NCBI RefSeq assembly: GCF_008711285.1
Contig: NZ_VXDC01000008.1
Coordinates: forward strand, 124,001 to 188,000
Direction: 5' to 3'
DNA from: Roseibium aquae
GTDB lineage: Bacteria > Pseudomonadota > Alphaproteobacteria > Rhizobiales > Stappiaceae
DNA length: 64,000 nt
Positions 16,592-25,691 of the stretch are shown here, one piece after another; positions within the stretch are counted from its first letter, which is position 1; every line of letters begins with the position of its first letter. A program made the translations under genes and the position numbers. The notes under the pieces were generated by a model. The model was given only the letters and a program-made list of their open reading frames with translations, ran no database searches and had not been told where the DNA came from.

Positions 16592-16620
16592 GTTATGCAG
16601 ATGCGGACCTATGGTGTCAA
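16592..16620 (-). promoter_or_regulatory. Promoter of the tRNA-Tyr, tRNA-Gly, tuf operon
   Basis: Minus strand: a perfect -35 TTGACA (16615-16620), a 17-base spacer and a -10 CATAAC (16592-16597). Start of transcription would be near 16585. This is the strongest consensus promoter in the left half. The rest of the 16508-16891 gap holds the divergent rlmB leader, in which I see no other element. Confidence 0.75.
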
Positions 16621-16891
16621 CGCCGATTTTCAAAGAAATCGACAAAACCACCACCGCAGCCGAAACTCGCGTTTCGCGCTTCCAAAGCCGCCTGCCAGCG
16701 TTACAATGGACAGTGTGCCTTTCTGCCGCCGCGCTGTCACGGGTTTCCTCCATTTCAGACCAGAGCCCCGGCTGGCGGGGATCCCAACAACGGCCCGGTG
16801 GCGAGAAAGCGCCCGCGCCATTTGCCCTCTTGCGGACATGCCCCTCATGCAGGTGCTTCCCCTTTTCGCCGATTGGGGATAGAGCAGCGCC

Positions 16892-17713
16892 ATGACAGAC
16901 AAGAAGACACCCTCTCCTGCACGGCCAAGACAAGGCCAGTCCGGTTACAAGGGGCGTAAGGGGCCAACTAAGCCTGCCACGCGCCGGCCGGGCCTGCCGC
17001 CCGAAGGCCCCATCTTTCTCTACGGCCTTCACACAGTTGAGGCTGCCTTCGCGAACAAGGACCGCAAGCGGCGGAAACTGTTTGCTACGGAAAATGCGCT
17101 GCGCCGCCTGGAGGAGCGCGGTGTCAGGATCGATGTGCCGGTGGAAACGCTCATGCCCCGCGCGCTTGACAAAATGGTGACCAGGGACGCCGTCCATCAG
17201 GGCATGATCCTGGAAGCCGATCCCCTGCCCGCCTACGGGCCGGAGCATTTGAGGGGCGCTAGGCTGGTGCTGGCACTGGACCAGGTCACCGATCCGCACA
17301 ATGTCGGCGCGATCCTCAGATCAGCCGTGGCGCTTGACGCCGATGCCGTTGTCACGACCGAGCGTCACGCCCCCGAGGAAGGTCCGGTCCTGGCGAAGTC
17401 CGCTTCCGGCGCCCTCGACATGATCAAGCACGTGCGGGTCAAGAACATGGCCCGATTCGTGACCGAGATGCGCGAGAACGGCTTCGGCGCCATTGCCCTC
17501 GACAGTGACGGCCCGGCCGATATCGAGGACACGGCATTTGCCGATAAAACCGTTCTTGTGCTTGGCTCTGAGGGAAAGGGCGTGCGCCAGGGGGTCCGCG
17601 AGGCCTGTTCGGCGCTCGCCCGGCTCGACATGCCAGGCGCCATCCGGTCGTTGAACGTCTCGAATGCCGCTGTTCTGGCGCTGTATGTCGCCCGCAGAAA
17701 AATGGGACTTTAA
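16892..17713 (+). CDS. rlmB: 23S rRNA (guanosine-2'-O-)-methyltransferase, RlmB type
   Basis: A SPOUT-fold RNA 2'-O-methyltransferase of 273 residues. A basic, probably disordered N-terminal tail (residues 1-40, rich in Lys/Pro/Arg) precedes the small substrate-binding domain (FLYGLHTVEAAFANKDRKRR). The three SPOUT motifs follow: VTDPHNVGAILRSA, VLGSEGKGVR and IRSLNVSNAAVLALY. RlmB modifies G2251 in the P loop of 23S rRNA in E. coli; TrmH-family relatives modify other sites, so the exact target is inferred. It is divergent from the tRNA-tuf operon. Confidence 0.9.
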   Translation: MTDKKTPSPARPRQGQSGYKGRKGPTKPATRRPGLPPEGPIFLYGLHTVEAAFANKDRKRRKLFATENALRRLEERGVRIDVPVETLMPRALDKMVTRDAVHQGMILEADPLPAYGPEHLRGARLVLALDQVTDPHNVGAILRSAVALDADAVVTTERHAPEEGPVLAKSASGALDMIKHVRVKNMARFVTEMRENGFGAIALDSDGPADIEDTAFADKTVLVLGSEGKGVRQGVREACSALARLDMPGAIRSLNVSNAAVLALYVARRKMGL

Positions 17714-17753
17714 GGGACAACCGCGTCAAACGAGCGCCAATTCAGCCCTTTGA

Positions 17754-18101
17754 TCATGGCACGCGTCCGAATGTCAGCAGGTTGCCGTGTGGATCATGAA
17801 TGTAGAACTCCTTCATGTTCCACGGACGCAACTCGAACGCACTGAGGCCGCCCACCCCCTTGCGGGAAAATTCTTCAAAAAGGTCCTCGATCCCGCCGCC
17901 GCGCATGTAACAGCTGGCATTTTCGCAAAACTCTTTCCGATCCGTGTGCCAGAAATGGATTTCCAGCGTCGCACGCCGCACGATCAGCCGGGTCGGGCTT
18001 GCGTAAACAACCCCGAAGCCAAGGCTCTCCGTATAAAAGAGGCGGGTGTGATCCAGGTCGAGCGAGGGCAGGACCGGGAGGCATTCGATGTCCAGGGTCA
18101 T
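17754..18101 (-). CDS. Glyoxalase/bleomycin-resistance fold protein
   Basis: A 115-residue VOC-superfamily protein. The start at 18101 (MTLDIECLPVLPSLDLDHTR) follows family practice; the 65 codons upstream do not look coding. The layout FYTESLGFGVVY, then IHFWHTDR, then FYIHDPHGNLLTFG is the BRP pattern of two beta-alpha-beta3 units in one chain, acting as a dimer. The absence of a full set of His/Glu metal ligands suggests a ligand-binding (resistance or chaperone-like) role more than a metalloenzyme. It lies 25 bases after an ABM protein on the same strand; the two may form an operon. Confidence 0.75.
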   Translation of the reverse strand: MTLDIECLPVLPSLDLDHTRLFYTESLGFGVVYASPTRLIVRRATLEIHFWHTDRKEFCENASCYMRGGGIEDLFEEFSRKGVGGLSAFELRPWNMKEFYIHDPHGNLLTFGRVP

Positions 18102-18126
18102 GGGGCCCGGTCCTGCATTTCGCAAC

Positions 18127-18432
18127 TTACAGAACGGCCTCGAACCCCTCGAAGGCGGGTGGGCCGTCATAAAGCGGCTTGTTGTCTCCCGCGTTCTTGT
18201 GCGCGGTCCGGAAATGCTCCGACTTGGTCCAGGCGATGAACGCAGCCTGATCCTCCCAGATCGTGTGGGAGGCATACAGGATCGTGCCATCGTCACTCCT
18301 CGGGCCTTTCAGCAAATGAAAGCTCTTGAAGCCGGGAACCTTTTCCAATTGGGAATCGCGATTCCTCCAGACCGTTTCAAACGCTTCTTCCTTGCCGTTC
18401 TTGACGCGAAACCGGTTCATGGCGAGATACAT
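18127..18432 (-). CDS. Antibiotic biosynthesis monooxygenase (ABM) domain protein
   Basis: A 101-residue ferredoxin-like dimeric alpha+beta barrel protein. I place the start at 18432 (MYLAMNRFRVKNGKEEAFE), where AGGAAG is 8 bases upstream; an ATG two codons earlier is too close to that site. VWRNRDSQLEKVPGFKSFHLL and YASHTIWEDQAAFIAWTKSE resemble HmoA/IsdG-like haem-degrading members, with His and Trp at family positions, but the function could be any small-molecule oxidation. It probably forms an operon with the downstream glyoxalase-fold gene. Confidence 0.75.
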   Translation of the reverse strand: MYLAMNRFRVKNGKEEAFETVWRNRDSQLEKVPGFKSFHLLKGPRSDDGTILYASHTIWEDQAAFIAWTKSEHFRTAHKNAGDNKPLYDGPPAFEGFEAVL

Positions 18433-18591
18433 GGGCATGCCTTCCTTGCTTTGTGTCAGGTACCACGCATAGCGCTAATTTATGAGTTTGAAAATCATAT
18501 TTTCCCGGACCATCGAGCTGGCGCCGGAAGGTTTTGGGCGGAACCGCTCCAGCGGCCCCGCCCAACATGGCCGGTCTTCCGATCGCGAAAC

Positions 18592-19782
18592 TTACTCGGC
18601 AGCCTCGCTGGTCCTGACCCCGAAATGGCGGGCAAGATCACCGGCGAGATCGGTTTTCTCCCAGCCGAAGCCGCCCTCGGCATCCGGTTCGCGGCCAAAA
18701 TGGCCGTACGCGGCCGTCCGCGCATAAATCGGCTTGAGCAGATCGAGCCGGTCCCGGATCCCGCGCGGGGTCAGGCGGACCATTTCGCGCAGCACCGTCC
18801 CCAACTGAGCTTCATCCACGCGCCCGGTCCCCTGGGTATCGACGTAAACGGCAACCGGTTCAGGCATGCCGATGGCATAGGCCAATTGGATCAGGCAGCG
18901 GTCGGCCAAGCCGGCGGCCACCACATTCTTCGCGAGATAGCGCGCGGCATAGGCGGCCGAGCGGTCGACCTTGGTGGGGTCCTTGCCAGAAAACGCCCCA
19001 CCACCATGGGGCGCGGCCCCGCCATATGTGTCGACGATGATCTTGCGGCCGGTGAGACCGGCGTCCCCATCCGGCCCCCCGATCACGAATCTCCCGGTCG
19101 GATTGATGAAGATCCGGCTTTCCGGCGCCCGCCATCCTTCGGGAAAGGCGTTTTGAATGAATGGCAGCACCATGTCGCGGACCGTCTGTTGATCAACGTC
19201 CTCCCGGTGCTGGGTCGAGACGACGACCGCATCCACTCCGACTGGCTTTCCGTCTTCATATTTAAGCGTGACCTGGCTTTTGGAATCCGGGCCCAGCCTC
19301 GGCTCCTTGCCGGACTTGCGCGCCTGCGCCATCAGCCGAAGGATCTTGTGGGATATCAGGATGGGCGCCGGCATCAGCTCCTCGGTTTCGTTGCAGGCAT
19401 AACCGAACATGATGCCCTGATCGCCTGCCCCTTCCTCGCCCTTGTCGCCCTCGTCCACGCCCATGGCGATGTCGGCGGATTGCTGATGGAGTCGGTTGAC
19501 GATTTTCAGGGTGTTCCAGTGAAACCCGTCCTGCTCGTAGCCGATGTCCTTCACCGCCGCGCGCACCAGATCATCCACATTGCGGGTAATGTGCTCCGGT
19601 CCGCGCACTTCGCCGGCGATCGACACGTGATTGGTCGTCGTCAAGGTCTCACAGGCCACCCGGGCATTGGGATCCTCGCTTAGGAACGCATCGAGAATCG
19701 TATCCGAAATCCGGTCGCACACCTTGTCCGGGTGGCCTTCGGACACCGATTCACTGGTAAAGAGCCATGACTTTTGCGCCAT
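18592..19782 (-). CDS. metK: S-adenosylmethionine synthetase
   Basis: Makes SAM from methionine and ATP. It has 396 residues, starting [30 protein letters not shown] (Mg/ATP), [10 protein letters not shown] and the [20 protein letters not shown] phosphate loop are intact. The usual active-site loop is present, so it should be active. It lies 131 bases after the betaine methyltransferase gene on the same strand. I looked for known SAM-sensing RNAs in that gap and saw none. Betaine synthesis consumes three SAM per molecule, so this metK is likely coupled to it (inference). Confidence 0.97.
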   Translation of the reverse strand: MAQKSWLFTSESVSEGHPDKVCDRISDTILDAFLSEDPNARVACETLTTTNHVSIAGEVRGPEHITRNVDDLVRAAVKDIGYEQDGFHWNTLKIVNRLHQQSADIAMGVDEGDKGEEGAGDQGIMFGYACNETEELMPAPILISHKILRLMAQARKSGKEPRLGPDSKSQVTLKYEDGKPVGVDAVVVSTQHREDVDQQTVRDMVLPFIQNAFPEGWRAPESRIFINPTGRFVIGGPDGDAGLTGRKIIVDTYGGAAPHGGGAFSGKDPTKVDRSAAYAARYLAKNVVAAGLADRCLIQLAYAIGMPEPVAVYVDTQGTGRVDEAQLGTVLREMVRLTPRGIRDRLDLLKPIYARTAAYGHFGREPDAEGGFGWEKTDLAGDLARHFGVRTSEAAE

Positions 19783-19913
19783 CTAGAAAATCCTCCGGTT
19801 GAAAATGAGAGGGGTGGGCCGGCACTTCATGCAAGTCTGGTCCGGGCCCGAATGTGGTTTGAAAGGATGGAAGGCCGGGGGCAGCGGCCTGGACGGCCGC
19901 CGCGCTGTCTTGA

Positions 19914-21605
19914 TCATGCCGGCTTGCGGAACAGCTGGATCCCCCATGCCAGATGTCCCTGATCCGCGGATCTCACCCAGTTCTGCAAACCCGCCGACAT
20001 CTTGTCGAGATACTCGGCCGAGGCGCCCTCGTTGCGGAGCCTGTCATAGTTGGCGAGCAACTCCTGCCTCACGCGGAAATAGTGGTTGCGCAGTTGTTCG
20101 GTCATCTGGCGCTGTTCAACGATCTCGAAGCCGAGCGCTGTGGCCGCTTCCCGGTAGAACCGGAACGAACCGAGACTGTTCAGCTGCAATCGATCATAAA
20201 CCGGTTTCAAGGCCGCCGGATCAGCCGTGTCGGCCTGCATCGGATCCGTGAAAATGAACAAGCCGCCCGGTTTCAGCACGCGCATCACTTCGCTGAGCAC
20301 CTGATGCCGTTGATCGGAGTGAAGGATGGCATCCTGGCTCCAGACGAGATCGAAGCTTTCCGCCTTTTCCGGAATGTCCTCGAACGCCGCATGCACGACA
20401 CGGATCTTGTCGGTGAGCCCCTGCAGGACATTCCGGTGCCGGTTGGTGTCGTTTTGCACCTCGGAAATGTTGAGGCAAACAGCCGAACACCCGGTCTGCT
20501 TGACAAGCTTGCGCATCGCGCCGCCATATCCCGCGCCAATGTCGAGAACCTTGGTCTCCGGCCCAAGGCCAGGCAGCATCCTCACCATTTCATCGATGGT
20601 CAGATCGGACGCCTCGCGGATGTCGCTGGTGGTGTCGTAAAGGCCGATATGCAGATCCTGTCCGCCCCACACCAGGGAATAAAACGTGTCCGCATCGTCG
20701 CTGTCATAGTAGCTTTCCGCGACTTCCCGGATATCGGTTTCGCCCTCGTTCAGCGACGCCCCGCCCCAACGCACCAGATGGAGGCTCGATTTTTCGGCAA
20801 TATGAATGAAGAAATCCGGGTCTTCCTCCGCATAGGTCTCCTGAAAGTCGCCATAGGTGCGCGCACGCTCGAACCCCGCTTCCCTCAACAAGCGGCGCAT
20901 ATAGTTCTTGCGGATCGGGAACATGTTTAGCGTGTAGTCCGATCCATCCGGAAAGGTGTATTGGAAGCGCGCAAGGCCTTCATCGAGATGGGCGGGCGCG
21001 GCGGACACCTTGTCGCCCGCATAATAGTACTTGTGTTTGTTGGTGAAGCCCTTGTCGAGCATGGCATCGTAGTTGCGCTGGTCGATGATCAAGATGCCGT
21101 CATGTTTCAGGGCGGCATAGAATTCAGCGAGCGCGCGCCGCCGATCCTTCTCGTCGTGAAGGTGCGTGAAGGAGTTTCCAAGGCAGATGATCGCGTCATA
21201 TTTGCCCTGAATATCCCGGTTGAGCCAGCGCCAGTCCGCTTGCACCGTTTTCAGGATCATGCCGCGCTTCTGGCCGTTTTCGAAGGCCTTGGCGAGCATC
21301 GACGCGGACCCGTCGGCGGACGTCACATTGAACCCGTTGCGGGTCAGGCGGACGGAGTGAAACCCGGTTCCAGTCGCAACATCAAGCACGGTTTCCTTGC
21401 CGCGAGCCCGCAAGACATCGATGAAAAACTGTCCCTCGCTGTCCGCCCGGGCGTCCCAATCGATCAACTCGTCCCATTTCTCCACGAAGGACATGATGTA
21501 CTCACCGCGATAAAGGTCGGTCTCCCGGTCGGCGATGGGATCGGTGCCATAGGCCTGCTCATCCAGTTCAAGCTCGTCTTTTGGCGACAATGGGCTTGCG
21601 CGCAT
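19914..21605 (-). CDS. Bifunctional glycine/sarcosine and sarcosine/dimethylglycine N-methyltransferase (betaine synthase)
   Basis: A 563-residue fusion of two SAM methyltransferases. Residues about 1-285 match glycine sarcosine N-methyltransferase (LYRGEYIMSFVEKWDELIDW; motif I VLDVATGTGFHSV at 73-85; QADWRWLNRD; CLGNSFTHL). Residues about 295-563 match sarcosine dimethylglycine methyltransferase (ESYYDSDDADTFYSLVWGG; motif I VLDIGAGYGGAM at 353-364; WSQDAILHSDQR). Together they would convert glycine through sarcosine and dimethylglycine to glycine betaine. Halophile enzymes are known both as two proteins and as fusions. Start ATG at 21605 has GGAG about 10 bases upstream. metK follows downstream; a 9-bp inverted repeat lies 61 bases upstream. 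Confidence 0.93.
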   Translation of the reverse strand: MRASPLSPKDELELDEQAYGTDPIADRETDLYRGEYIMSFVEKWDELIDWDARADSEGQFFIDVLRARGKETVLDVATGTGFHSVRLTRNGFNVTSADGSASMLAKAFENGQKRGMILKTVQADWRWLNRDIQGKYDAIICLGNSFTHLHDEKDRRRALAEFYAALKHDGILIIDQRNYDAMLDKGFTNKHKYYYAGDKVSAAPAHLDEGLARFQYTFPDGSDYTLNMFPIRKNYMRRLLREAGFERARTYGDFQETYAEEDPDFFIHIAEKSSLHLVRWGGASLNEGETDIREVAESYYDSDDADTFYSLVWGGQDLHIGLYDTTSDIREASDLTIDEMVRMLPGLGPETKVLDIGAGYGGAMRKLVKQTGCSAVCLNISEVQNDTNRHRNVLQGLTDKIRVVHAAFEDIPEKAESFDLVWSQDAILHSDQRHQVLSEVMRVLKPGGLFIFTDPMQADTADPAALKPVYDRLQLNSLGSFRFYREAATALGFEIVEQRQMTEQLRNHYFRVRQELLANYDRLRNEGASAEYLDKMSAGLQNWVRSADQGHLAWGIQLFRKPA

Positions 21606-21665
21606 TGGAACATGCTCCTTCTCTGGTCGGACGCGCCATCCGGAATCCGGACGAGCGCAAGAGAC

Positions 21666-21687
21666 CGCCGTTCAGGTGTGAACGGCG
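21666..21687. promoter_or_regulatory. Perfect 9-bp inverted repeat upstream of the betaine gene
   Basis: CGCCGTTCA-GGTG-TGAACGGCG, a perfect palindrome with a 4-base centre, begins 61 bases before the start codon of the glycine methyltransferase. It could be a repressor operator or a 5'-UTR hairpin. I cannot assign a regulator. Confidence 0.45.
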
Positions 21688-22357
21688 CAAATCGCGATTT
21701 TCACGTTCAAGATCCGGCAAACACACTGTGGTGCGGAAGGGACGCAGCTCTGGAAGGCCGCAAAGCCGGATCGGTTGGCACGCAACACGAACGCCTCGGC
21801 ATTCGCGCAGGGAAAGGGACCCGCCAGCGGCGGGCCGCATGCCAAAATCAAGTCGTCTGACACCGGGAGCCTAGCGAATTGCACGGCCTTTTCAACCGCC
21901 CGTGGCGCAATGATTTCAAAACAAACTGGAAGATCAAGATCAACCATTTGAAAAATGGAAACATTTTTTTAATCTGAAATTTTTTTGACAGCCTGATTAC
22001 CCAGCACTTCAACCATTATTAGAAAAACAATTACGTGGCAAAAAACTACCTGCCCGGCGAAGCAGTATTGAAACGCAGTATTTCAGCCAAACCATAAATC
22101 AATTTCATCACTATCAAGACCATCGAGATATCAGTTTCCGGCAGTCAAATACTGCATGACGTCTTGGCATTACGCGCATTCGCCCGATGCCCCTCCCCCA
22201 CGGGTCGGCATCCGATCGAAAAAGGCCGTTTCAAGCGGACGGCAAAGTCAAGAAGGACTTTGATTTCTGTTGGTTAGCCATTTCTCCACATCAAAGGCGC
22301 AAAATCTCCGCGCCCCTATGGACATCACCGCTCAATCTGGTAGAAGCCTCCCCCAGC
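21688..22357. other. Gap with an AT-rich stretch before tRNA-Thr
   Basis: About 670 bases with no gene I can support. Bases about 21900-22180 are much richer in A+T than anything nearby. Within them GCAGTATT occurs at 22062-22069 and 22075-22082, and its complement AATACTGC at 22148-22155, so a 9-bp stem (22075-22083 with 22147-22155) is possible. Promoters for the betaine gene (minus) and tRNA-Thr (plus) must lie here, but no clean hexamer pair stands out. Confidence 0.5.
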
Positions 22358-22433
22358 GCCGGTATAGCTCAGCTGGTAGAGCACGTGATTTGTAATCTCG
22401 GGGTCGCGGGTTCGAATCCTGCTGCCGGCACCA
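22358..22433 (+). tRNA. tRNA-Thr (TGT anticodon)
   Basis: A 76-base cloverleaf with encoded CCA: acceptor GCCGGTA with TGCCGGC, D-arm AGCTCAGCTGGTAGAGC, anticodon loop TTTGTAA giving UGU (reads ACA/ACG), T-arm CGGGTTCGAATCCTG. A C-rich segment and TTTTT follow at 22434-22447. The gene stands alone next to an AT-rich gap; tRNA genes are common integration sites, but no integrase or duplicated 3' end is visible. Confidence 0.97.
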
Positions 22434-22485
22434 CCTCCCCCTTTTTCTGACGCATTGTCTCGACCGCGATTGGCATAGCATCGGC

Positions 22486-23148
22486 TTATTGCGCCGTGTG
22501 CCTTTCAGGCCGCGCGCCCCGGATTTGCGGGTCCGCCCAAACACCGCGCTGATCGTTTCGGGCCGTCTTCTCAAGAGAATCCAGATCGGGGTATCTGACC
22601 GGATCCGCCACAAAGGCATGGCCAGCGGAAACCAGGGCCTCGGCCAACCTTTGGACGCCCTGTACACAATCAACCTTCATCGCATCGTTGTCCGACACAT
22701 CGTTTTCGGCCATATCGTTTTCGGCGGGCAGCACGGTCCGGCATCGGAGCAACCGGCCGGCAATCAGGGTTCTGAGCGTCATCCGCGCCCGCAAGCCGCA
22801 TGCCATGCGCTGCCCCTGCTCCTCCAAACAGACCTGTGCTGGCGGCACGGGGTCCAGTCCTGACAGCCGGTAACGGGTGTCCCCAAAGGCAAAAGACACG
22901 CTGTCCGTGACCCGGACCGAACGCGGCAAGAAAAGAGATTGCGGAAAGGGGTGATCCGATGCCCGGTCCGGCAAGCGCGGCAGGGTTTGGGCCTTCGGGT
23001 CGACCCGGACCGGCTCCCGCGTCCACAGCAGCCTCTCCTGCGGCTCGGCTGGTCCAGCGCTTGCGGCAGTGTCACCCGCCGGCGCGGGCCCGGCGATTGC
23101 AAAACTCCACAAGCACAGCGCATAGAAAAGTGTCCGGGGTCTTTTCAA
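22486..23148 (-). CDS. Exported staphylococcal-nuclease-like protein, catalytic loop degenerate
   Basis: About 220 residues. I take a TTG at 23148 as start, because it gives a clean signal peptide (KRPRTLFYALCLWSFAIAG then PAPAG); the frame stays open to 23259. The C-terminal half has the SNase-like pattern: YRLSGLDPVPPAQVC, RMACGLRARMTLRTLIAG, LRCR, VQRLAEALVSAGHAFV and ARNDQRGVWADP. In active thermonucleases the first block reads RLxGIDAPE; here the Asp is kept but the Glu appears lost. It is thus probably a non-catalytic OB-fold protein, or one with altered chemistry. It stands downstream of DUF4149 on the same strand. Confidence 0.65.
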   Translation of the reverse strand: MKRPRTLFYALCLWSFAIAGPAPAGDTAASAGPAEPQERLLWTREPVRVDPKAQTLPRLPDRASDHPFPQSLFLPRSVRVTDSVSFAFGDTRYRLSGLDPVPPAQVCLEEQGQRMACGLRARMTLRTLIAGRLLRCRTVLPAENDMAENDVSDNDAMKVDCVQGVQRLAEALVSAGHAFVADPVRYPDLDSLEKTARNDQRGVWADPQIRGARPERHTAQ

Positions 23149-23255
23149 GTGTCCCCGCGGCTGTTTCCTGGCCGCTCTCTGCCGTTCTGTGCCGGATGCA
23201 TGCGCCACGCTGTTTACCCGATCGCGACACCGGAAAAATCCGCTAGCGGGATGTC

Positions 23256-23666
23256 TCACACAAACCCATAGAGCACGAAGCCAACAGCAACAAGCTGCAG
23301 CATATTAAGCGCGACGGAAACCGCATGCAGCCGGTCAAACCGGGTTTTCGCGGACGCGTCTCCGGCAAGTTGGGCATCGCGCGCCGAATTGATTTGCGGC
23401 ATCAAGCCTTGCCGGGCGTAGAGCGCGACAAGCGCAACAGCCAGGAGGATCAACGCGCCAACTGTATCCAGCGCACCGAGCGCGGCCGCGCCAATCGCCG
23501 CCGCCCCGCCCACAAAGACGTAGTACCATTTGAACGCTGTCCGCAAAAAAGCGGCGGCTGTCGCCGGATCGAGGTTCTTGAAGACAAGAGGGGCGAAGCC
23601 GAACGAATAAAGCGTCATTCCGCCAAACAGAATGGAAACGATAAGCAAAGAAATATAGCTCAGCAT
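23256..23666 (-). CDS. DUF4149-like integral membrane protein
   Basis: A 136-residue membrane protein; the start at 23666 (MLSYISLLIVSILFGGMTLY) has a strong GGAGGTCGCC site. Four membrane spans are visible: about 2-24, 46-66, 68-86 and 113-133. Conserved polar features within the membrane (SFGFAPLVFKNL, KWYYVFVGG) match the TMEM205/DUF4149 family, whose function is unknown. It lies divergent from the trypsin-like protease, sharing about 140 bases of promoter region. Confidence 0.75.
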   Translation of the reverse strand: MLSYISLLIVSILFGGMTLYSFGFAPLVFKNLDPATAAAFLRTAFKWYYVFVGGAAAIGAAALGALDTVGALILLAVALVALYARQGLMPQINSARDAQLAGDASAKTRFDRLHAVSVALNMLQLVAVGFVLYGFV

Positions 23667-23805
23667 GGCGACCTCCGGGCAGCCTACGGTTAGGATACGG
23701 CAACGGATTGGCGCCTGGCCGGATTGCCGCACCGGCGGGGACTGCCAAGACCTGGACTTTTGACCTTGGGCCCGGTCCTGGCGGTCCGGTAAACAGGGAG
23801 CAGTG

Positions 23806-24645
23806 ATGCGCGATGTCTGGTTCAAGATAAGGGGCGGTCTGGCGGTCGCGTCTGCCTGCGTCACGTTCGGCTACGCAGCCGCCGAGCCGACCGCGCCGAT
23901 CGAAGACAGGCTCCAGATCATCGATTCGCTGGATCACCCATGGCCCTCGATCGGCCGGGTCAATGTCGCCGGCTACAACCGCACCAGCATGTGTACGGGC
24001 ACGCTGATCGATGACAGGATCGTACTTACCGCTGCCCATTGCCTGTTCAACGCCCAGACGGGCCAGCCCCATGCCCTGGATGACCTGAGGTTCGTCGCCG
24101 GAGTTCGGCGGGACGCGAATTCCGGCCTTGCCCATGCCGCCTGCACATGGGTGCACCCGGAGTATACATTCACGGCCCGCCCGCAATTGCGCGATACCCG
24201 GACCGATGTGGCGTTGATTGTCCTGAAGGACGCGCTGGAACTGCCGCCCGTTCCGGTGATCCGCGCCGAAACGCTCGCCGAGGTGCGGCGGTCGACGCCG
24301 GTTCAATCCGCCGGCTACCGCCGCAGCCGCCGCTTTCTGCCAACGCTCGATACGGATTGCCGGATTTTGGGCACTGTGGAGGGATCCTGGGTCACCTCCT
24401 GCAACACGGAACAAGGTGCATCTGGCGGCCCGCTGATGATTGCCCAGGACGGCGGCTGGTCGGTTGCCGGAGTGATGTCGGCCAAGATTGATGCGGCCCG
24501 TTCGGTCGTCGTGCCGTTCAAACAATGGCGCGATCTGATCAACCGCAATTCTTGCGGCGGCGAAACGGGGCAACGGGCAAAAGCCGCTTTCGATCCGGCC
24601 CGGGTGCCTTTGCGTCCCAGCCTCGATCAGATCGGCACGAAATAA
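23806..24645 (+). CDS. Secreted trypsin-like serine protease
   Basis: A 279-residue S1-family protease. The ATG at 23806 has AGGGAG 5 bases away. A hydrophobic signal peptide (residues about 8-26, [19 protein letters not shown]) precedes the catalytic domain. The triad is intact: His78 in LTAAHC, Asp134 in RTDVALIVL and Ser206 in GASGGPL. Cysteines near His78 and at DTDC/TSCN suggest two disulfides, fitting a periplasmic or secreted enzyme. Substrate unknown. Confidence 0.88.
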   Translation: MRDVWFKIRGGLAVASACVTFGYAAAEPTAPIEDRLQIIDSLDHPWPSIGRVNVAGYNRTSMCTGTLIDDRIVLTAAHCLFNAQTGQPHALDDLRFVAGVRRDANSGLAHAACTWVHPEYTFTARPQLRDTRTDVALIVLKDALELPPVPVIRAETLAEVRRSTPVQSAGYRRSRRFLPTLDTDCRILGTVEGSWVTSCNTEQGASGGPLMIAQDGGWSVAGVMSAKIDAARSVVVPFKQWRDLINRNSCGGETGQRAKAAFDPARVPLRPSLDQIGTK

Positions 24646-24763
24646 GGTCGGCGTACTGTTCGGGCGCACTTCGTCCTTGGCGGGGCATGGTCAAGTCGTG
24701 CTAGGTACAGGCGGTGGTCCCATCTGGACCCTGGAGCCGACCTGTCAGGAAATCCGTGCGCCG

Positions 24764-25561
24764 ATGACCTCTCCGACCACATCCGACCAACCACGCCCCA
24801 CCGGCGCCCTTGCCTTTGTGACCAGCGGCACGCCGGACGCCCAGGAGGCCTGCCGTCTCCTTGTTGACCGGTATGGCGCCGTTGCGCCGGAGGATGCCGA
24901 TGTCATCATCGCGCTCGGTGGCGACGGCCTCATGCTGCAAACCCTGCATCGCTTCATGGGGTCCGGAAAACCGATCTATGGCATGAACCGAGGGTCGGTC
25001 GGCTTTCTGATGAATGAGTTCCGCGAAACCGATCTGCAAGAACGCCTTCAAGCCGCCGATGTCACGCCGATCCATCCCCTGACCATGGACGTCGAAAACG
25101 AGGCGGGCGACATCTATACCGCCCGGGCGATCAATGAAGTCTCGCTGCTGCGCCAATCCTCGCAAGCGGCGCGCCTGCGCGTTTCGGTCGATAAGCGGGT
25201 CCGGCTGGATGAACTGATTTGCGACGGGATCATCGTCGCGACACCGGCGGGCAGCACGGCCTATAACCTGTCCGCTCACGGACCGATCCTGCCGATCTAT
25301 TCGCCTCTTCTGGCCCTGACGCCGATCAGCGCGTTCCGGCCGCGCCGTTGGCGTGGCGCTTTGCTGCCGAATCACGCAACAGTGGACATTGAGGTTCTTG
25401 ATCCGCAGAAGCGGCCGGTGAGTGCCTCGGCCGACCACACGGAGTTCCGGCATGTGGTCAAGGTATGCGTGCGGGAAGACAGCCATGTCGAGGGCCTGAT
25501 CATGTTCGATCCCGACCACGGGTGGGACGAACGGATCCTGACCGAGATGTTCCACTACTGA
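24764..25561 (+). CDS. nadK: NAD kinase
   Basis: ATP-dependent phosphorylation of NAD to NADP. It has 265 residues, from [20 protein letters not shown]; the 29 codons upstream are not family-like. The signature GGDG is at 52-55 ([14 protein letters not shown]), followed by [23 protein letters not shown] and the glycine-rich [17 protein letters not shown]. The alphaproteobacterial type is short and lacks the long N-terminal region of other bacteria. Ribosome site weak (AGGA, 13 bases). Confidence 0.95.
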   Translation: MTSPTTSDQPRPTGALAFVTSGTPDAQEACRLLVDRYGAVAPEDADVIIALGGDGLMLQTLHRFMGSGKPIYGMNRGSVGFLMNEFRETDLQERLQAADVTPIHPLTMDVENEAGDIYTARAINEVSLLRQSSQAARLRVSVDKRVRLDELICDGIIVATPAGSTAYNLSAHGPILPIYSPLLALTPISAFRPRRWRGALLPNHATVDIEVLDPQKRPVSASADHTEFRHVVKVCVREDSHVEGLIMFDPDHGWDERILTEMFHY

Positions 25562-25691
25562 TCCACCGCCGGATCCGGCATTGGCAACCCGATGTTAAAG
25601 CAAAACAGCGAACATGCCCTTGGGACAGGGTGTGATTGCAGATGGCTGGGCGGATCAGGGCCAATTCTGCAAGATGAAGGGGATTGGAAAG

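Noticed and set aside
16382-17299. 305-codon minus-strand frame over the tRNA-Gly/tRNA-Tyr region and rlmB
   Set aside because: It runs through two tRNA genes and the opposite strand of rlmB.
19783-19913. SAM riboswitch between the betaine gene and metK
   Set aside because: I looked for SAM-II, SAM-V and SAM/SAH-type patterns and saw no matching pseudoknot elements; a covariance-model search would settle it.
23335-24669. 444-codon minus-strand frame opposite the serine protease
   Set aside because: Antisense to a gene with a full catalytic triad.
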